Shown here: one piece after another, positions 1 through 8,208 of the stretch
How the letters are laid out: every line of letters starts with the position of its first letter
Numbering within the stretch: the stretch's first letter is position 1
Source of the DNA: CAWFKS01 sp963816435
GTDB taxonomy: Bacteria; Pseudomonadota; Alphaproteobacteria; Rhizobiales; Rhizobiaceae
Direction of reading: 5' to 3'
DNA: 64,000 bases
Assembly: GCA_963816435.1 (NCBI GenBank)
Contig: CAWFKS010000007.1
Span: 124,001 to 188,000 of the forward strand
Translations under genes and position numbers: made by a program
Notes under the pieces: generated by a model
Database searches by the model: none
Told to the model about the DNA's origin: nothing
The model's input: only the letters and a program-made list of their open reading frames with translations

Positions 1-662
1 CCCGGATGGGCGCTCATCAGGATCACGCGATCACCCAGCAAGATGGCTTCGTCAAGGCTGTGCGTGATGTAGACGACGGTCTTGTGCGTCTCTTCCCAGA
101 TGCGAAGCAATTCGTCCTGCAGCACAATGCGAGTCTGCGCGTCGAGCGCGCCGAGCGGCTCGTCCATCAACAGTACTTCGGGATCGTTGGCGAGTGCCCG
201 CACGATGGAGACGCGCTGTTTCATTCCGCCGGAAATCTGCCCCGGATAGTAGTCGGCAAACTTTCTCAGCCCAACCCGCTCGAGCCAGTAACGGGCCGTA
301 TCAAGTCGCTCGGCAGCGGGTACGCCACGCATCTGCAGCCCGAAGGCGACGTTCTCGATCACCGTCTTCCACGGAAACACCGCGTATTCCTGGAACACGA
401 CGCTGTTGAGCGGCTTCGCAGGGCCGGCGCCCGGGCGGATGTCGACGCTGCCGGAAGAAAGCGTGTCGAGACCCGCGAGAATGCGCAGAAAGGTGGATTT
501 CCCGCAGCCCGACGGGCCCACCACGCACACGAACTCGCGCTCGGCGACGTCGAGGCTGAAATCGTCGATAGCGGTAACCTGTCCGCGCGCCGTGCGGTAG
601 ATCTTGGTAACGTTGCGAGCGGTTATCTTTGGCGGCCCCGACCGATCTGTCCCTTCAGCCAT
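1..662 (-). CDS. ABC transporter ATP-binding protein, nitrate/sulfonate/taurine type (partial, runs off the left edge)
   Basis: ATPase subunit that powers an importer of the SsuABC/TauABC/NrtABC class at the cytoplasmic face of the membrane. The 220 residues present hold Walker A GPSGCGKS (49-56), the Q-loop Gln (91), signature ISGGMKQR (143-150), Walker B VLLMDE (163-168) and switch His (201). About 40 C-terminal residues lie outside the window. ATG at 662 is chosen because a GAAGG lies 8 nt upstream; in-frame ATGs at 677 and 680 are alternatives. It follows the binding-protein gene on the same strand after a stable hairpin, so the two form an operon and the permease should be further left. 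Substrate is unknown. Family assignment is firm. Confidence 0.93.
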   Translation of the reverse strand, partial: MAEGTDRSGPPKITARNVTKIYRTARGQVTAIDDFSLDVAEREFVCVVGPSGCGKSTFLRILAGLDTLSSGSVDIRPGAGPAKPLNSVVFQEYAVFPWKTVIENVAFGLQMRGVPAAERLDTARYWLERVGLRKFADYYPGQISGGMKQRVSIVRALANDPEVLLMDEPLGALDAQTRIVLQDELLRIWEETHKTVVYITHSLDEAILLGDRVILMSAHP

Positions 663-701
663 GGCGGCCGCCTTCATCATCTTCGTTGCGCCAGGAGAAG
701 A

Positions 702-723
702 GGGCGGTGCTTGAGCACCGCCC
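702..723 (-). promoter_or_regulatory. Intercistronic hairpin between binding-protein and ATPase genes
   Basis: A perfect 9-bp stem (GGGCGGTGC / GCACCGCCC) with loop TTGA sits between the stop of the solute-binding protein and the start of the ATPase. There is no T-run, so it is more likely an mRNA 3'-end stabiliser or partial attenuator that keeps the binding protein in excess over the ATPase than a full terminator. The role is inference; the stem is seen directly. Confidence 0.6.
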
Positions 724-730
724 GGAGTCT

Positions 731-1777
731 CTAGTTCTGATATTTCCCCAGCGCGGCGATTGCCTTGTCGACAAACCGGGTGTCGACGACCTTGCTCAGG
801 TCGATCGGCTGGTCGTAGTCGGTCCGGCCATTCTCGCGGTGCACGCGCTCGACGTCGGCCAGCCCGTCGACGGGTATCGCCATGTTCGGATCGTAGACGA
901 CCGGCGTTCCGTTCTTCAGCGCCTCCTCGGTGGAGGACGTGTAGGTCATGTAGGCGTCCATGTTCTCCTTGGAGAGATAGTCGTCGCCCTGCATCATGCG
1001 CGCCGCCTCGGTGAGAGCCAGAACGAAGCGCTCGGCCGCTTCGGGTCTCTCGTTGATGAATTTGCCCGAGCCTACGAAGGCCACAGTCATCAGGCCGGGA
1101 GTCAGGTCGGTCGCCAACACCTCGGCAGTGCCCGCGTCGACCATCTGGCCGGCGAACGGCGCGCCGGCAAGCGCTGCATCAATCGAACCGGAATCCATCG
1201 CGGCGGGCATGTCGGGGTTGCCGATATTCATAAGCTCGACGTCGCGGATCGTGAGATCGCCGCGTTCCAGCGCCTTGGCCGCCAGGTATTCGCCGCCGCT
1301 GCCGGGCCCGCCCGCAACTGCGATGCGCTTGCCCTTCAAGTCTGCGATCTCCTTCACGGAACCGTCGTCGGCGAGCTGCTTGCGAACCAGAAGCGCGGTC
1401 GGACTGTCATGCATCGGCTCAAGCGCGCCGGGAGCGATGACGCGGATATCGAGTCCACGGTTCCACGAGTTCCACAACGACGTGACAATGGCTATGCCGC
1501 CGACGTCGACGCTCCCCTGGGTCAGGAAGGCGATCGCCTCGGTGCCCGACTTCACCTTTTCCAGATCGACGTCGAGCCCGTATTTGTCGAAAAGGCCGCG
1601 CTGCTTGGCCACGTACATGGTGGCGAACTTCATGATCGGGACGTAGGCGACCTTGACCTTCTGTGGCGGGTCAAGCGGCGCGGGCGTATCCGCGGCAACG
1701 GCTGACCCGCCGACGAAGAGAATAGCGAGCCCCGCCAGCACGGCAGCAAGCCTCGACAGCGCGATCTTCGATTTCAT
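731..1777 (-). CDS. ABC transporter substrate-binding protein, NMT1/SsuA-TauA family
   Basis: Periplasmic solute receptor of 348 residues. It starts with a clear signal peptide (MKSKIALSR, then a hydrophobic core ending near AVAAD, about residue 29). The mature start KVKVAYVPIMKFATMYVA is typical of NMT1-type receptors for nitrate, aliphatic sulfonates, taurine or pyrimidine precursors. The ATG at 1777 has GGAGG 7 nt upstream; longer in-frame readings from 2056 lack a signal peptide and were not used. It is the first gene of the ABC operon running left. The ligand cannot be inferred. Confidence 0.9.
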   Translation of the reverse strand: MKSKIALSRLAAVLAGLAILFVGGSAVAADTPAPLDPPQKVKVAYVPIMKFATMYVAKQRGLFDKYGLDVDLEKVKSGTEAIAFLTQGSVDVGGIAIVTSLWNSWNRGLDIRVIAPGALEPMHDSPTALLVRKQLADDGSVKEIADLKGKRIAVAGGPGSGGEYLAAKALERGDLTIRDVELMNIGNPDMPAAMDSGSIDAALAGAPFAGQMVDAGTAEVLATDLTPGLMTVAFVGSGKFINERPEAAERFVLALTEAARMMQGDDYLSKENMDAYMTYTSSTEEALKNGTPVVYDPNMAIPVDGLADVERVHRENGRTDYDQPIDLSKVVDTRFVDKAIAALGKYQN

Positions 1778-2125
1778 GTCATTCCTCCCTGGAACCCAGT
1801 TTCGGCACGGCTTTGCGTGAACCAGGCGACTCTGGGCGCCGTCGCGGCGCTTATGCGGCCGGCATCGGCGAACGAACTTTTCGCAACGTCCCGAGACCCG
1901 GCAATTTGTTCTAGGGACTCGATGGCTCCTGTCAACAATGAGATGTTCGGGCGCGGTGCCCAACGCGGGGAGCGCCAGAGCGGGACGCGCCCGGCCAACT
2001 CGCGTCGCCTCCTCCGCTTCGAAGGGGCTTTGCTCGTACCCGGGCATTCTGGCCAAGGGTGATCCCTGATGCTAGATGCCGCTGCGGGTGGACGATCCGC
2101 GACGTAGGAAGCCGGCAAGGGGGGC
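1778..2125. other. Intergenic region, divergent promoters
   Basis: About 350 bp between the minus-strand ABC operon and the plus-strand DUF898/M48 pair. No conserved gene or RNA is seen; it should carry both promoters. An AAGGGGGG ribosome-binding site at about 2117-2124 serves the DUF898 gene. Confidence 0.5.
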
Positions 2126-3249
2126 TTGGCCGTGACGGTTTCCGATTACGAAGCACCGAGGGGCGACCGGCGGGCCGACGATCCGCCAGACATGCGCCTC
2201 GTCCGCTTCGAGTTCACCGGGACGGTGCGCGAGTATTTCGGCATCTGGATCGTCAACGTGTTGCTGACCCTGGTGACGCTCGGCGTCTATTCGGCATGGG
2301 CGAAGGTGCGGCGCCAGCGCTATTTCCACGGCAACACTCGGCTTGCCGGGATCGAGCTTCGACTACCACGCCAGGCCGATCCGCATCCTGATCGGACGCA
2401 TCGTCGTGCTGGTGCTGTTCGTCTCCTACAACCTCGCGACGCCAATTCCTGCCGATCGTGGGCGGGATCATCGGCGTCGTCTTCCTGCTCGCGCTGCCGT
2501 TCTTCGTGATGCGCGGCCTGCGCTTCCGTGCCCGTGTCACCAGCTACCGGAACGTCCGCTTCGACTTCAGGGGTGGCTATGGCGGGGCTTTCCTGGCCTA
2601 TCTGCTCGGCGGCTTGCTGGCCTGGGGCACCCTCGGCCTCCTGGCGCCGATCGCCTCACAGTGGATGTGGCAGTACATGCTCGGCAATCTGCGCTACGGC
2701 GACCGGCCGGTGCAGTGCGATCCGAGACTCGAGAAGCTCTACGGTCAGTTGGTCATGCCCGCGCTGGTCTTCGTCGGCGGTTCGGTCGTCATCGTCGCGG
2801 CGGGTGTCGCCGGCGCGCTCGGCTATTCGACCTTCTTCAGCGGGCTGGTGGAAAGCGCGGATGGCCCGCGCGTATTGACCCTTCTGTTGCTCGTCTACCT
2901 GGCCTTCCTGCCCTTCGTGTTGGTCTACGTCGTGGCGGGGCTGATCTACCGCGCCGGCACGCGCAATGTGGCGCTGAACGAGACGGTGATCGACGGGCGC
3001 CACCTGCTCGCCTCGTCCATCGGGCGCTGGCGCTACGCCTGGATCGCGATTTCCAATTTTCTCGCGACGCTTTGCACGCTGGGGCTGGCGCGGCCCTGGG
3101 CGGCCGTGCGCATGGCGCGCTATCTCGCCTCCGTGACGGTGCTCTATTCCGCCGGCTCGCTCGACGACTACATGAGCACCGTGCGCGACGAAGGACCGGC
3201 GGTCGGCGCCGAATACATGGATTTCGAGGGCTTCGACTTTGGCTTCTGA
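2126..3249 (+). pseudogene. DUF898 (YjgN-like) multi-pass membrane protein, two frameshifts
   Basis: The reading starts MAVTVSDYEAP (TTG at 2126; GTG at 2132 is better spaced from the GGGGGG Shine-Dalgarno). It continues through the family signature FTGTVREYFGIWIVN and YSAWAKVRRQRYFHGNTRL. It then changes frame near 2351 (to SSFDYHARPIRILIGRIVV) and again near 2444 (to LPIVGGIIGVVFLL), after which it reads cleanly to 3249. Both shifts fit one extra base (an A in GGGATCG and in CCAATTCC). Corrected, it would be about 374 residues with several hydrophobic segments. Function of the family is unknown. The stop overlaps the next gene. Either assembly errors or a recently broken gene. Confidence 0.8.
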
Positions 3250-4309
3250 AGCTGCCGGCGAGCATCGCATCCACGGCACGTGGCACCCGCCGCGATCGAG
3301 CCGCGGCCACGCGGCTGTCTGCCGGGCGCTGGCGGACGGAACGATGGCGGTGACCGGCGACGACGGGGAGACGTTGGCCGCCGCAACCGCGCGCGACATC
3401 GAGGTCTCGTACCGCATCGGCTCGATCCCGCGCCGTCTTTCGTTTCCGGACGGCAGCGTCTTCGAGACTGCTGACAACGACGCGATCGACGGCCTGTTCG
3501 CCGGCCCGTCCGGGCGCGCCGCCGGCTTCATCGCCGGGCTGGAACGCTTCCGGCCGCGTCTCGCGGTCTTCGTGGTGGCGGTGGCTTTGCTTTCGGTCGC
3601 GCTCTACCGCTATGCACTTCCGGCGATGGTCGAAGTCGCGGTGCTGATCACGCCGCCGGTCGTGCCCGAACTGATGGGCCGATCCGCCCTCGCCTCCCTC
3701 GACCGCACGTTGTTTGCGCCGTCCGAACTCGACGACAGCCGGCGCGACGAGATCGCGAACGGCTTTGCCGAACTCTCCAGCCTCTCACCGGGCGGGCGCG
3801 CCGGCTATACGCTCAATTTCCGCAAGGGTGGCCCGATCGGGCCGAATGCGTTCGCGCTGCCGGACGGTTCGCTCGTCATCACAGACGAACTCGTGGAGCT
3901 TGCCGACGACGGCGACGAAATCCTTGGTGTGCTCGCCCACGAGATCGGCCATGTCGTCCACCGGCACAGCCTGCGCCAGCTCTACCGCGCGGCGGGCGTG
4001 ACCGGCATGATCCTTCTGATCGGCGGCGATGTCGGTGGCGGCATGCAGGACCTCCTTGTCCAGGGAGCCGCGCTTGCCTCGCTCGCCAACTCGCGCGCGG
4101 CGGAGGCCGAGGCGGACCGCTACAGCGTCGAACTAATGTACTCCGCCGGGCGCGACCCCGCCGCGATCGCCCGCTTCTTCGAATTGCTGCGCGACAAGCT
4201 CGGCGACAATGGCGGCAACGCCATCCTGTCGACGCATCCGGCCACGCCCGAGCGCATCGATGCGACGCGCAAATATGCCGAGGAAATCGCCAAGGAAACC
4301 GGCAGGTAG
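3239..4309 (+). CDS. M48 family zinc metallopeptidase, membrane anchored
   Basis: Protein of 356 residues. An N-terminal beta-rich region (1-85; HGTWHPPRSS, FPDGSVFET) precedes one transmembrane segment (about 105-122) and the protease domain. The zinc site is HEIGH (234-238) with a downstream EAEAD (about 287-291) supplying the third ligand, as in HtpX/Oma1/BepA-type peptidases. A TTG start overlaps the end of the DUF898 gene by 11 bp, suggesting translational coupling; DUF898 and M48 genes are commonly neighbours in alphaproteobacteria. It probably acts in envelope protein quality control; that role is inference. Confidence 0.9.
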   Translation: MASEAAGEHRIHGTWHPPRSSRGHAAVCRALADGTMAVTGDDGETLAAATARDIEVSYRIGSIPRRLSFPDGSVFETADNDAIDGLFAGPSGRAAGFIAGLERFRPRLAVFVVAVALLSVALYRYALPAMVEVAVLITPPVVPELMGRSALASLDRTLFAPSELDDSRRDEIANGFAELSSLSPGGRAGYTLNFRKGGPIGPNAFALPDGSLVITDELVELADDGDEILGVLAHEIGHVVHRHSLRQLYRAAGVTGMILLIGGDVGGGMQDLLVQGAALASLANSRAAEAEADRYSVELMYSAGRDPAAIARFFELLRDKLGDNGGNAILSTHPATPERIDATRKYAEEIAKETGR

Positions 4310-4433
4310 CAGCCATGCGTTCCGCGTGGCGAGCCATGAGCGCGTGGGACGCGACAAACGGCCCGGTGCATGATAACCGGCACCCCATGCCCGCCCCCGC
4401 ACGTTTCGCAAGCCACATCGCCAGGTTACCGAC

Positions 4434-5843
4434 TTGACCCGCACCCTGCCGCTGGTCCTGGCGGTCGCCCTTTTCATGGAGAACATGGACTCCACCGTGA
4501 TCGCGACATCGCTGCCCGCGATCGCCGCCGATATCGGCACCAGCCCCGTCGCGCTCAAGCTGGCGCTCACGGCCTACTTGGTGTCCGTCGCCATCTTCAT
4601 CCCCGTCAGCGGCTGGATGGCCGACAGGTTCGGCGCCAAACGGGTTTTCCGCATCGCCATCCTCGTGTTCATCGCCGGCTCGGTGCTGTGCGCCATGTCG
4701 GGGTCGCTCGGCGCGTTCGTCGTCTCGCGCTTCCTGCAAGGCATGGGCGGGGCGATGATGACACCAATCTCGCGGCTCGTGCTGGTGCGCGCGACGCCGC
4801 GCGAACAGCTTGTCTCAGCCATGGCATGGCTGACCATCCCCGCGCTGCTCGGTCCCATCGCGGGGCCGCCGCTCGGCGGTTTCCTGACCACCTACTTCTC
4901 GTGGCACTGGATCTTCCTCATCAACGTGCCGATCGGGCTTCTCGGCATCGCGATCATCGGCCGCGTAATGCCCGAAATTCCCGGTGCGCCGCGCAAGCCG
5001 ATGGATTTCGTCGGCTTCTTTCTGGCCGGTACCGCCGCCTCCGGCATCGTCTTCGGCCTTTCGGTCGTCAGCCTGCCGGCGCTGCCGCCGATCGTCGGCG
5101 TCATCGTGACGCTGCTCGGCGCGGTGTTCGGGGTCACCTACTTCTTCCATCAGCGGCGGGTGCGCCATCCGGTGCTCGATTTCGCCGTGTTCGGAAACCA
5201 GGCTTTCCGGCTGGCTGTGATGTCGAGCGCGCTGTTCCGCATCGGATCGGGCGCAATTCCCTTCCTGCTGCCGCTGATGTTCCAGATCGGCTTCGGTCTG
5301 ACGCCGTTTCAATCGGGCATGCTCACCTTCGTGACGGCAGGCGGCGCATTGATGATGAAGTTCCTGGCGCCGACGGTGCTGCGTCTCGGCGGCTTCCGCA
5401 CAGTGTTGATCGCGGCGGCCGTACTGGCCGGGCTCATCACATGGAGTTACGGGCTGTTCGACCCGCGAACCGGCTACGCCATCATTCTCGGCGTGCTGCT
5501 GGTTTCCGGCTTTCTGCGCTCGCTGTTCTTCACCTCGGTCAACGCGCTTATCTTCGCCGATCTGGACGAGCACCAGACGGCGCCGGCAACGGCAATCGCC
5601 TCGGCCAGCCAGCAGATCAGCATCGCGCTCGGCGTGGCCTTCGGCGCCAGCCTGCTCGAAGCCCACACGATGGTCACAGGGGAACCGCTCGGCGCCAACT
5701 CGTTCCCGCCGGCATTCCTTGCCGTCGGCACGATCTCGATCCTGGCCGCCTTGCCGCTTCTGAAGCTGGCGGCCGACGCTGCAAGCACGGTTTCGGGACA
5801 CCGCAGGCGCCAGGCCGCAGCGGAGCCGCCACCAGCACTATGA
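4434..5843 (+). CDS. MFS transporter, DHA2 (14-TM drug/H+ antiporter) type
   Basis: Inner-membrane protein of 469 residues, almost entirely hydrophobic helices. The N-terminus has the DHA2 hallmark FMENMDSTVIATSLPAIA, followed by the motif-A-like SGWMADRFGAKRVF (loop 2-3) and motif C-like LLGPIAGPPLGGFLTTYF. These identify an EmrB/QacA-type multidrug exporter; the substrate is unknown. A TTG start at 4434 is used because it gives the expected short N-terminus. It converges on rlmE, with a 6-bp overlap of the two 3' ends. No partner membrane-fusion gene is adjacent. Confidence 0.88.
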   Translation: MTRTLPLVLAVALFMENMDSTVIATSLPAIAADIGTSPVALKLALTAYLVSVAIFIPVSGWMADRFGAKRVFRIAILVFIAGSVLCAMSGSLGAFVVSRFLQGMGGAMMTPISRLVLVRATPREQLVSAMAWLTIPALLGPIAGPPLGGFLTTYFSWHWIFLINVPIGLLGIAIIGRVMPEIPGAPRKPMDFVGFFLAGTAASGIVFGLSVVSLPALPPIVGVIVTLLGAVFGVTYFFHQRRVRHPVLDFAVFGNQAFRLAVMSSALFRIGSGAIPFLLPLMFQIGFGLTPFQSGMLTFVTAGGALMMKFLAPTVLRLGGFRTVLIAAAVLAGLITWSYGLFDPRTGYAIILGVLLVSGFLRSLFFTSVNALIFADLDEHQTAPATAIASASQQISIALGVAFGASLLEAHTMVTGEPLGANSFPPAFLAVGTISILAALPLLKLAADAASTVSGHRRRQAAAEPPPAL

Positions 5844-6548
5844 CGCCGCCGGCTGCTCGCGGCCCTTGAAATCCTTCGCCAGCAGATAGAGTTCGACCAA
5901 CTCGTCGCGCGAGGCCGGCGGCTTGACGTGATGGACGGAGCGGAAGCTGCGCTTCAGCATGTCGAGAAGCTCGTTCTCGGTGCCCCCCTGGAAGGTCTTG
6001 GCCAGGAAATGGCCGCCGGGTTTGAGCACCGACACGGCGAAGTCGGCCGCGACCTCGCAAAGCTGCATGGTCCTCAGATGATCGGTGCGTCGGTGCCCGG
6101 TGGTCGGCGCGGCCATGTCGGACATCACGAAGTCCGGCGCCTCGCCGAGCGCGGCCAAGAGCTTGGCCGGCGCGTCGTCGTCGAGGAAATCCTTCTTCAG
6201 CACGACGACGCCGGGGATCGGGTCCATGTCCAGATAGTCAATCGCCACGATGCGCGGCGCCTCGTCCGTCGAGCCAACCACGCGCGCCGCCACCTGGCTC
6301 CAGCCGCCGGGCGCGGCGCCGAGATCGACGATGCGCATGCCGGGCTTCAGCAGGCCGTAGCGCTGGTCGATCTCGACCAGCTTGTAGGCGGCGCGGGAGC
6401 GATAGCCCTCGGCCTTGGAGCGCTGCACGTAAGGATCGTTGATGTGGCGCTCGAGCCAGCGCCGCGACGAGCTCTTCAGGCCGCGCTTCTTCTTGATGCG
6501 GGCCTTGACGTTGCGTGCCCCGCCGCCGGGCTTCGGCGGCTTGGTCAC
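5838..6548 (-). CDS. rlmE: 23S rRNA (uridine-2'-O-)methyltransferase RlmE/FtsJ
   Basis: SAM-dependent enzyme that methylates U2552 of 23S rRNA during 50S assembly. It has 236 residues. SAM-binding IVDLGAAPGGWSQVA is present, and the K-D-K-E tetrad can be placed in RAAYKLVEID, FVMSDMAAPTTG, FLAKTFQGG and SRDELVELYLLAK. Start is GTG at 6548, whose GTGA overlaps the TGA of ppx by 3 nt, so translation is coupled. A basic N-terminal tail (ARIKKKRGLKSSSRRW) is typical of alphaproteobacterial RlmE. The ppx-rlmE pairing is common in rhizobia. Confidence 0.95.
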   Translation of the reverse strand: MTKPPKPGGGARNVKARIKKKRGLKSSSRRWLERHINDPYVQRSKAEGYRSRAAYKLVEIDQRYGLLKPGMRIVDLGAAPGGWSQVAARVVGSTDEAPRIVAIDYLDMDPIPGVVVLKKDFLDDDAPAKLLAALGEAPDFVMSDMAAPTTGHRRTDHLRTMQLCEVAADFAVSVLKPGGHFLAKTFQGGTENELLDMLKRSFRSVHHVKPPASRDELVELYLLAKDFKGREQPAAS

Positions 6549-7990
6549 CTTGCATTCGGCCGAAACCGCCCCCTGCCACGGCGCCACACTCCGTCGTCGG
6601 CCATCAGCTCGGTCAGGATGCCTTCGCGCAGCCCACGGTCGGCGACGCGCAGACGCTCGGCCGGCCAGACGCGGCGGATCGCCTCGAGAATGGCGCATCC
6701 GGCAAGCACCAGGTCGGCACGGTCGGCACCTATGCAAGGATTGGCGACGCGTTCGTGAAACTCCCAGCCGAGAAGGCGGTCGATCATGGCATCGACGTCG
6801 CCGCTCGACATCCACAGCCCGTCGACGCGCCGACGGTCGTAGCGCTCCAGTCCCAGATGCACCCCGGCCAGGGTCGTCACCGTGCCGGACGTGCCGAGCA
6901 GATGGAAATTCGGGCCTGCGGCCAGCCGGTCGAGCCTCCCGCGACCGTCGAAAGCGGCGAGCAGACGCTCCACCTCGTTGACCATCGCCTCGTAGATCTC
7001 CGGCGTCACATCCCGACCGCCAAAGCGCTCGGCGAGCGACACCACGCCGACCGGCAGCGAGGTCCACGCCACAATGTGATTGGCGAGGCGCGGCGAGCGC
7101 CGTTCAGAAACGTCGACCAGGGCGATCTCGGACGAACCGCCGCCGATGTCGAAAAGCACCACGGCGTCGGTCTCGCGCTCGACCAGTGACCCACAGCCCG
7201 ACACGGCGAGCCGCGCCTCGGTGCGCCGGTCGATGATCTCGAGCTGCAGCCCGGTTCGTTCCTCGACGCGCTCCAGGAATTCCGCGCCGTTGGCGGCGGA
7301 GCGGCAGGCCTCGGTGGCGATCAGTCGGGCGCGACGGACTTCACGGTTGCCGAGCTTGTCGGCGCACACCTTCAGCGCCTCGAGCGCACGCTCGATCGCC
7401 GCCTCGCTCAGGCGGCCGCTGGCCGTCAGCCCCTCACCCAGCCTGACGATGCGCGAGAAGGCGTCGATGACGCGGAACTGCCCCGGCCGGGCGGGGATCG
7501 CGACCAGAAGCCGGCAATTGTTGGTGCCGAGGTCGAGGGCGGCATAGACTGGAAGATCGCGGCCGGTCTGCCGCGGCCGTGCGCCCTGCACACCGCCCGC
7601 TGGCGCGCCGCCCATGCCCGGCCGGACTCTGTTCGTGCGCTGCCGGAGCGCACTGTCTGCGACCGCCGGTGCGGCAGCCACGCCGTCGGCTCCGTTTACA
7701 TTTTCATCGGGGGCAGGTCGGGCCGCACCGCCGGCCGTCGTCGTCTCGACCTTCGAAGGAGCGCCGTTGGCGTCACGCGCGAATACCTTGCGGCCGCGCT
7801 TGCGCCGGCGCCTTTTCCTGGATTTGTGGCTTTTCGGGTGGGCATCGCCGGCCGCGCCGCTTCCGGAGACGGCAGCCGTCCATCGGCCGGCAACCTGGCC
7901 GCCCGCGGAACCGTCCGCTCCATCCTGTCGCGGCAGGTCCCCCGACGCCCCTCCGCCCGGCGCCGATTCGCCGGTCTCGGGGTTCTTCAC
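6545..7990 (-). CDS. ppx: Exopolyphosphatase / guanosine pentaphosphatase family (Ppx/GppA)
   Basis: Hydrolyses terminal phosphates of polyphosphate and/or pppGpp. It has 481 residues: a 145-residue low-complexity N-terminal extension with a very basic stretch (SRKRRRRKRGRK), then the ASKHA core beginning YAALDLGTNNCRL. The second phosphate loop is LFDIGGGSSEIALVD, and a third motif is LLGTSGTVTTLAGV. The extension is usual in Rhizobiales homologues and is probably disordered. Whether it prefers polyphosphate or pppGpp cannot be told. Its stop overlaps the rlmE start. Confidence 0.92.
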   Translation of the reverse strand: MKNPETGESAPGGGASGDLPRQDGADGSAGGQVAGRWTAAVSGSGAAGDAHPKSHKSRKRRRRKRGRKVFARDANGAPSKVETTTAGGAARPAPDENVNGADGVAAAPAVADSALRQRTNRVRPGMGGAPAGGVQGARPRQTGRDLPVYAALDLGTNNCRLLVAIPARPGQFRVIDAFSRIVRLGEGLTASGRLSEAAIERALEALKVCADKLGNREVRRARLIATEACRSAANGAEFLERVEERTGLQLEIIDRRTEARLAVSGCGSLVERETDAVVLFDIGGGSSEIALVDVSERRSPRLANHIVAWTSLPVGVVSLAERFGGRDVTPEIYEAMVNEVERLLAAFDGRGRLDRLAAGPNFHLLGTSGTVTTLAGVHLGLERYDRRRVDGLWMSSGDVDAMIDRLLGWEFHERVANPCIGADRADLVLAGCAILEAIRRVWPAERLRVADRGLREGILTELMADDGVWRRGRGRFRPNAR

Positions 7991-8208
7991 CTGTCCGTCC
8001 TTCGGCGCCGCGCGAACCCTTCCCGGACGCAGCAGGCGCTCTTCATCACAACGTTGCAGACACGTTACCAGCAGCGGCCGGTTTCACCAAGTGTTTAGAC
8101 GGGTTGCAGCTAAGCAGCCGAATGCCAAGGCAGAACACGGGCGCGGGGGTGACAGCAGAAGCCCGACGAGAAAGGCGCGGAGGTACGAATGCTCCCGATG
8201 CGCTATCG

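Noticed and set aside
4370..5869. 499-codon open reading overlapping the MFS gene in another frame
   Set aside because: Arg/Ala-rich with no motif, while the other frame is a textbook DHA2 transporter.
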